NCBI RefSeq assembly: GCF_037975245.1
Contig: NC_092580.1
Location: 20,944,501-21,008,500 of the forward strand
Direction of reading: 5' to 3'
DNA: 64,000 nt
Origin: Apostichopus japonicus
Taxonomy: Eukaryota > Echinodermata > Holothuroidea > Aspidochirotida > Stichopodidae
Below the pieces are notes generated by a model. The model did not search any database. It was not told the origin of the DNA and was given only the letters and a program-made list of their open reading frames with translations. This document shows, one piece after another, positions 12,401 through 21,400 of this stretch. How positions within the stretch are numbered: position 1 is the first letter of the stretch; the number at the start of each line of letters is the position of its first letter. The translations under genes were made by a program, and so were the position numbers.

Positions 12401-15400
12401 TATACTAACTCCCTCTGTCTTCTTTGCACTGGCAAATATAATTATTAAAACTCATGAAATCTCATACATGTATAAATATCAATACTTGTACCATTTTAGC
12501 AGCTCACCAAAGGTTTAAATTTCAGTCAGTAATCTGGTCCAAAGACAGAAATCTCTAAATCTCCCAAAATTTTGTAGTCAACGGTCTTGGATAACAATTT
12601 GGTGGAATTACTTTACCATTACTCCTAACTTGTCATTGTCACATAATTTCTAAAAGCGCACTAACTATTGCTTCATTGTGTTATTTATTACTATAGTAGT
12701 AGCATTCTTGCAGTTCTTTAACATAGCTTTTTTTACTAAGGTTCTATAACATTGGACATAAATAATAACTTCATCTTCAGTGATTGCCTCCAGTCAGGGT
12801 TTGCAGCTGCTTGCTCTAGGACTCTTGCCCACTGGTTATCCTTTCTTTCCTTCGCTCTCTCTGTTTGTAAATCGTTATTTTTTTCCCCTCCACTTCTATA
12901 TCTACCTAAATACCTGCCTTTGACAAAAAACTTAATCTGCGAACAATTTTAGTCTTGCTGATAGGTTACAATAGGACAAAATAGAATCAACCAAATTGAA
13001 CTTTTCACAAGGATGTACCGTAGCAGTGTCCTTAGGTGTTCATCTCTCACTTTCTGCGTTTATTTGATTTGTTTTGCAAAATTTGGTAATATGTACTAGC
13101 ATTTGCTCGCACAGTAAAACCAAGTTCATCTTTGTCTGTCATCGTAACTTTTGAATAAATATGGTTACTTTATTTATCTGTTATTAGATAATTTATCCCC
13201 ATCTACCAACCTGCAGGAATTATTTTTTTGTCAGTCATCATATCCAATTCTGTCATCATCAATATGTGCATAAATATGGTTACTATTTTAATCGTTATTA
13301 GATACATAATCCCAATCTACCAACCTGCAGGAATTAATTTTTTCCCATCAGTATTCAGTTTTGTTTTTATCCTCATCTTTAGCAACCAATATATGAGTCA
13401 TTTCGTTCGTCCCATTTGTCCTTGTGTTAAAGGAATACATATTGAACTATTAATCAAAGATTTGTTCACCCTTGGTACAGTTAAGAGAGGTGCAGTAATG
13501 CAGTAAAGAGAGGTGCAATAATAAGAGAGGTGCAAACATAAGAGAGGTGCAGTAAAGAGAGGTGCAATAATGAGAAGTGCAGTAATACTAGTAAGTGGTT
13601 GTGGCGATCTTCTTCAGATCAATCCTCTGTTGAAGAAGATTCTGCAAGAACTGAAGCATTTACAGGCTCTCTAATCTGTATACATTTTCCTATAAAAACT
13701 TTTTTGCAAAAGAGAAAAATTTGTTCCTGCTTTGAAACTAATATAAATAGTAAGCAATTTCTCGATTCCAATTAAAACTGTACCTTTAACACTATTTATT
13801 GAATAGAGTATCTGTAAAGTTCTGTCTCAGACACTTGGCAGAAAAGTTACACGATTGTCCCTTATAATGCCCTGTATTCTATGTCTTTGTTTATGTAATA
13901 TATGTCATTGTCAATACATCTTATTAAATCCCCCCTCCCTTCCCCTCCAAGCTGGCCAGCAGCTATTTCTGTATCAGCTACAAATTTTCCTATATGTTGT
14001 CTTGTCTGCTTTTGAGAGGTGGGGAAGAAGATGTAAATTAATTTTTACTCATAGCCTAACCTTCATCTGTATTTAATCTATATTGCCAAGTCACACAGCT
14101 GCAGCTACAAGCAATTACTAACCTGTCGTCTTAACTCAAAATGCTTCTTGCTCCAGACAACATCGGCCGAACGGCTGACAACGCTACAAGCCGAAAGCAC
14201 TGCCATTAGAACGCAGAATACAAAGTTAGCACAAGACCTCAGCTCAGCCAAACAGGTATTAATAATATGGCAAAGTTGTAGCAGGAAAAATATGAAATAT
14301 TATTCCAAAAAGAGAAAAAAAATTGGAATTAAGAAACAGATTGGAGATGTATATATTTCTGGCTTTCTCCTAATGCCAGATTTTGTTGTATGTAATGATA
14401 TTATATTTTTCTGGAACTTCCTTTTTATTGTATCTGGATTCTGGTGTTTCTTTACATTGTAAATTTTTTCACATGTTTATTGGACTTTCCATAGCAATTT
14501 TGTTTAAATTTCACAATTGCTTTCCTTGATGTTGATATGAAGTAATAAAGAGAATTTGTCTTATTGGAAAGGGATTAGAGCAGTGATAGTAATGAAAGAG
14601 GGAAATAAAGGGTGATGGGTGGGGTGAGCAGGAGGGGGTAATGTACAGGATAGAAATATTTAATGGGGGGGACAAGTATAATTGAGAGGAGAATGGTATT
14701 CCAGGATCTAATGAACTGTAAGAAACAGGACATGACATAAGTTCATTGTAATTCATTTTTAACCTTAACAAATGATATAAATGTCATTGGGATGGTGTAT
14801 TATCCTTATTTTCCCCTCAAATCTACTCCTCTCATCTCTCTGTTTTGTTTAATTTTTGTTAATTTTCTAATTTTTAATTTTCATGTTATAGTGGTGGCAG
14901 TTCATTGTACTAACACTGCATACTTCAGTATATCTCTGTCATGTTTGTTGATCACTCACAAAAGATTTAAGCAAAGAAATTTTGGAGAAAAAGAGTCTAA
15001 TGGCACTGTAACGAAAAACTAAGAGCAGGCACCGCTGATATGTTTTACACATTCTCTTACACAGGCTCTTTAGTGGATAAGCAGTTTGCTAACAGTTTTG
15101 TTTTATTTTGATTTTTTTAAAGAGAGTAGAAAGGTTATGAGTGATGTAATAGTAAATTTATATTAATGGGTTACAGTTTACATTTAGCTGTAAGTCTGGG
15201 CCTTATCAATGAGACGTCACAGGGAATAATTTATCCGGTGTTGCATCGCAAAATTATACGTGATTTGGGCAAACAGCTATACAAGTTCAAAGTTGTAGTT
15301 GCATCTCTTGTACATAGGGACTATAGCATTGTGCAGAACATTCAAAACTGCTATAGCAACTTTGAACACTAAATTATTCCCTGCATTACTGTTCAATGTG

Positions 15401-18400
15401 TTTCAAGAAAGATGAGACATCTGTTTTTGTTTCATTTTTTCTACTTTTTTTTTTCAAGAATCATATTTTATATAGTAATGTCATTGATTTTGCAAAGGTT
15501 TTGTATTCATCACTTAAACAGGAAAGAATGCAAAATCAGAGATAGTTTCTATTTAAAAACCATATTTATGATATTTTCTTATTGCAGGCCCTCGCTCAAC
15601 ATCTGGAGGATTTGAAGAAGGAGAAGGTATGCTAAGCAGAGATTCATTTAATCATTTGAAAACACTTTAGAATGAAGTATTCTGATTGCAGTTATTTTGT
15701 CTGTGATATTTCTTTCAATCCAGCGTTTCATATTTATTATGACATATGCCGCTTCCCTGCTAGCAAAAGCTAGTCACCAGGGCTAGAGTACATGTGGAGC
15801 AGCAGTAGTTATAAATGGTGTTGGTCGTAGAAATATGAAGAAAAAAACATTGTATCTATTATGGAGATGTTAAGGTGCCTTTGAGATGCTAAGATCTCTC
15901 TGTAAAGATACTAGCAATTTTCAACAAACTCATTAAATTTTTCAGTTAATATGTTGTGATAATTTTGAGCAAAATTACAAAATTCCTTGAATTTAATAAT
16001 AAGTCAGGAATTCAATGTTCTGTTCAGTAGTACAGAATAATGTTTGTTCTTGTTTTATCAAATGGTAACAGTTTTAAGGATTTGCATCAAAACGATAAAT
16101 TTGATTACTTGATTTATTGCACCACTTCAACGTTTTGCAGCAAAATGACGAACTGCAGCAAAATTGCAGAAAAAAGATCTTAACATTGTGATGGCACTTT
16201 AAACATTTTCATGACTTATCGAGTTTGAAAAGTTTTGCTTTATGTTTTTATCTTGGTAGGAGCTAACAGAGAGTTTAAGAGAAGTTGTGGAGGATAGAGA
16301 GGTTGCCATGACGACTGCCATATCAGAGAGAGATCACCTCCAGGGTCAGCTGAAGGAATGTTTGTCAGCAAACTCCAAGATGAGCGACCAGCTACGTGAG
16401 ATTCAGAACGATAGGAACAATCTTCATCGAGATCTAGCCGAAGCTCATAAGGTGAGATGCCTCTCACATATTTCTCTGTTAAATTGACAAATTAATATTT
16501 GAATATGAATATCATGGAAATTTTTTATAAACAATTTAAATAAAGACAGAGAGGGGCTATAAAGTGAACCAGATGGGAAGTTGATGAAAAGAGTACAGTA
16601 AAAGTGTAAGCTGGCTTGCTCAACCTGTGTTGTTATAGTGATATTTGATTTTGAATATAAATATCATGGAAGTTAATTAAATACAAGTTAAAGACTTTTG
16701 ACTTGACTTTGAACAGTTTAAAGTGTTTTTCTTACCAGCTTTAACATATAATTTCAGCAAGAATTGATTAAAAATAGTCCTGGTAGATTTGAAGTGTTTT
16801 TTTATTTTATTTTATTTTATATTTATTTTTTAAATTTTAAATTTTTATTTGTTTGTTGCTGTCCAGTAGAAGGTTCTGTCGTTTCAGTTAAATATTAAAG
16901 TTGACATAACTGATGGCTTGATTTATTTCTTTTATCATTTCTGCCCAAAACTCAATTCCTCTTTGTGCATATGTCAGGCATCTCAATGCTGTTTAAACCT
17001 TTGCTTCACAGACTGCTGATAATAGAAAAAGTATGCTTGATGATCTTGCCATCCAGACACAGACTCTCAGAGAACAACATAAAGAGGAGATGGAGAGGTT
17101 GCAGGAAACACATCAGGTGAGATTGAAAGTTCAAGGGTCAAAAATTTATGACAGTTTCAGTAAAAACAGTCTTTGGTCAATACATTGAATCTCTCAAGCT
17201 GTCAGAACCCCCCCCCCCCCCCCTGCATTTTAATCCCAGTAGGATCCTTCTTCAAAGGCAGATTAACATAATTTACCTCCGTACAAGTTTCAGGAACAAA
17301 GAGATTAATTACTGCAGAGGACATCACAGGTGCACTTAACAAAGTACGTTATTGAATGATTAATTAATTACCAAACAAAGGACATTAAGTGGTTGATCAT
17401 AACATAGCTATTAGCATGGTGAATGGAGACTACAAATAAATTGTGAAGACATTTTCAAAGAGGTGCTGGATACTGATGTGACTGAACCTCCGATGAAAAT
17501 GAACAAGAGATAAATGGGGGTTAATAGCGTTTACAAATTCCACCTTTTTTATTTCCTGTTTTCGTAGGGCGAGATAGAGGAATTGTCCCTCCAACTTACT
17601 GAAGAAAAGGTGAGCTTTATACTGTCAAGGTTTATAACTTCAATAAGGACTGTGCCACAACCCACCAGGCACTCCCCACCCCCCCCCCCCCCTCACTCTC
17701 CTCATCAGAATCAATGCTCAGAATGTATGAAAGCTAGCTTGTACTATGTGCTTGACCTTAAAAAGATAACTTAATCTTAACCGATCTCTGTTGGCAAGCT
17801 CCAAAGACTGTAAGCAAATTTATCTGTCAATATCCTGTGACCTACCTACAATATCTTTGGGCAGCATCTAATAGCTTTTGAACAGATGTGCATTCGACAA
17901 ATTGCTACCAGGATATAATCTATGAAAGAAACATCATTAGCTTGTGCTATTTCTTTTTGGTACTATTATTTATTTATTTATTAAGTTAATTTTTGCTCAG
18001 ATTCTTTTATGTTTTTGCCATTTGTACAGAAAAGAAGAAGACAATTGGAACCGCTACAGGACCAGATTACTGAAATGAATAACCAGATTCAATCGTTAGA
18101 AAATGCCAAAGGATGGTTTGAGAGAAGTTTGAGAGAAGCAGAGGTTAGGTCATATTCTTATTGACATAGTCTTATGAATATTAAAATATGAAGACTTTAA
18201 AATGTTGTTTGGTTTAATTACTTTATCTTAGTTGTGATAACAGCTTTTTATTTTTGTATTGTATAGGAACAGCAGGGTAAAATAAAGGAGCAACAACAAG
18301 AAGAGATATCTAACATCAATGCAGCTCATGAAGAAGAATGCCAGGTTAGAACAAACAGATATATATCCTTGATGCTATGATCATAGCGTAAGGGTACTCT

Positions 18401-21400
18401 TACTCATGCTATGATCATAATGTTCTAGAAATTTGAATACATCTATAATCTATCATTGTTGGATTCCAGTGCTTTATGTACATCTATAGTGTTATGATCA
18501 TAGCATCCTGTAACATTGTGAGGACATATATAATCTATAGCATCATAGGATACAAGTTATGTATATATGTAATGCTATATGATCATAGCATCCTGTAACA
18601 TTATGAGGACATCTATATCTATAGCATCATAGGATTAAAGTTTGTATATATATATGATCATAGCATCCAGGTATTTGAAGTACATCTGTACTTTATAGCA
18701 TCATATGATTCAAGTTCTGTATATATGTAATGTTATACAATCATAGCATCCTTGGGTATCAAACATCAGTACAGAGTACTTGAGCAATGAATGGTATGAT
18801 CATTAGTTTCAAGTAATTGTATTAATTAATGGTATGAACATTGCTATCAAGTACATTAGCAATGCTATGAAGATTGGTTTAAGTACTCAAAGTACATCTT
18901 TAATGCTATGATGTCAGATTTTAATAGCACTAGGTTCAAATATAGCACTTTCTCATAGCATACAACCATAGTTGGTGCTCCTCACTACGTTAAAAATTAG
19001 CTTCAAGCCCTATAAGAACATAGATAGCACTTTCATAGCATCCTAGTATGTCAACAACCTTTTTCTCAAACTTACAGCAAAAATGAATCTTAGTTTCCTT
19101 TAAATGTTGAGTAACAATATTTTTGGATTTATTATTTATTTATTAAGGTTGTCCTTTGCACATTGATCGCAATCACTATATTATTCATGTTTGTCATCAT
19201 AATTCACTTATTTCGTTCTTTTTCTTTCTATTTTCAGACGCTGAGAAATGAAATTGAAGAACAAAAGGAAGAGGTTTTGAAGAGAGAATCAGAAATGAAT
19301 GAGTGGCAGGAGAAATGTCAGAATCTAGAAGAATCCATCGTCCAAATGGAAGTAGCTGCCAAAGATGTAAAAGCTGACCAGAAACTGAACGACAAGAAAC
19401 TCACTGCCAAGGTGAGGCCTTCATCAATTAACCCACATAGCTAGTATTATAGTATGAGTACTTTCGATGGAGTACCGAGGGATCAGAGTTGTTAAGGTTT
19501 TGAGTACCAATTATGTCAAGAATGACAAGAAACTCACTGCCAAGGTGAGGCCTTCATCAGTTAACCCAAATAGCCAGTATTGTAATATGAGTACTTTCAA
19601 TGGAGTATCAAGGACACCCAAGTTGTTAAGTTTTCGAGTACCAAGTATGACAGTTTGAGTTTCGCTTTCTGAGTATTGAGGACAGAGTGGCGTAGTTTGA
19701 GTGCACCTAAAAGTATTTTAGTATTAGTGCTTATTGACTAGTAAGAATACATAAACACCCAAGTAGTTTAAATCTAGTGGGGGTGAGTACTTCCAAGGAT
19801 TCCTTGAGTACAGAGTGCTACTATTAGAGTACTACAACACTGTAGATTGATGGAGAGAGGTAGATCAGAGAGTGTATTTAAGAGGTCTAAGAGCTGTGAT
19901 CTTACGGTAGCATTCAATGGGTTGACCCACAATTGTTAAGAGTCTTAAGGTCTAGTCATTACAAAATGATATTATTAACATTAGTTTCATCAGAACAGAA
20001 CTTTCATGGGAGAAAGTAAGAAGAAGTAAACTTATTAAAGTCAGTATGTTGTTTATTCATGTTAGGATCAACAATATAATTTGACTGAGGCTTCTTGAAT
20101 AATCAGAAGTTACATGCTAAGAAGGTGTTGTGTCTGTGTGTTGTTGTAAACTGGTTCAGGATAGATGAGCTTATCTCTTAGGTGGGCTACATTTATACTC
20201 AGTTTTCTATGCTCATTCTTTGATGTGAGATACAATGTAATATTCAATTCTGTTTACTGGCAGATGAAGGACTTGCAACGTCAGATGAAGCAAGAGAAGA
20301 AGAGAGCTGATAAACTACAGGAGAGACTGCAGGAGATAATAACTCACGGCATCCCAGCATCTGGTGGACTGGAGCAACTACTGATGGATCATACTAATGA
20401 GGATAGACAGAAACTAGATAGTAGGTAAGGGAATAACAAACTCACAGAGAGAACAGGATAGTAGGTAAGGGAATAACAAACTCACCGTGAGAACAGAATA
20501 GTAGGTCAGGGAGTCACCGTGAGAACAGGATAGTAGGTAAGGGAATAACGAACTCACCGTGAGAACAGGATAGTAGGTAAGGGAATAACAAACTCACAGT
20601 GAGAACAGGATAGTAGGTAGGGGAATAACAAACTCACCGTGAGAACAGGATAGTAGGTATGGGAATAACAAACTCACAGTGAGAACAGGATAGTAGGTAT
20701 GGGAATAACAAACTCACCGTGAGAACAGGATAGTTGGTAAGGGAATAACAAACTCACCGTGAGAACAGGATAGTAGGTAAGGGAATAACAAACTCACCGT
20801 GAGAACAGGATAGTAGGTAAGGGAATATCAAACTCACGGTGAGAACAGGATAGTAGGTAAGGGAATAACAAACTCACGGTGAGAACAGGATAGTTGGTAA
20901 GGGAATAACAAACTCACCGTGAGAACAGGATAGTAGGTAAGGGAATAACAAACTCTATATATATTAGTATGTAGCTTATTACATATATTTTCATATATAT
21001 CATTATATAAATTGAGAACACTTTGTTGGATGTTTGCCGTTTTGTAAGCTGTGCTTGTTCTCTTTGCTTTTGAGCAGTAGCATCTCATCGCTGGGAACCG
21101 GGACTGGAACCAAAGATGCCAGTGATTATTCTCCAGTGAGTCACAACAGTAATCAGTGTTAATTCCTGTGTTCGGCTTAGTCATTCAGGTTTTTACTGAG
21201 ATTCAGTAATAATGCTAAGAGGCATATTCAACATGGAACATGAGCAGTATCCAACTAAAGCATAGTTTTAACTTATCCTAAGTAATAAAAATGTTGTTAT
21301 GTTTGTGCAATATTTGGAGAAAGGATGACATCCAGCTGTAATACTCTACTTTTTAGTTTATTGCAGAACCTACATGAAAAATGGCTATTTTCTCAGTTTT

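Larger units (their letters stand above)
12374..14156 (+). other. GRIPAP1: GRIPAP1 intron 14
   Basis: A 1.8-kb intron. It contains a 114-bp tandem duplication and a short GAGAGGTGCA minisatellite, annotated separately. No further exon was supported. Confidence 0.7.

Noticed and set aside
20834-21184. 116-codon minus-strand open frame
   Set aside because: Formed by the 40-bp minisatellite read antisense and the antisense of GRIPAP1 exon 24; repeats explain its length.
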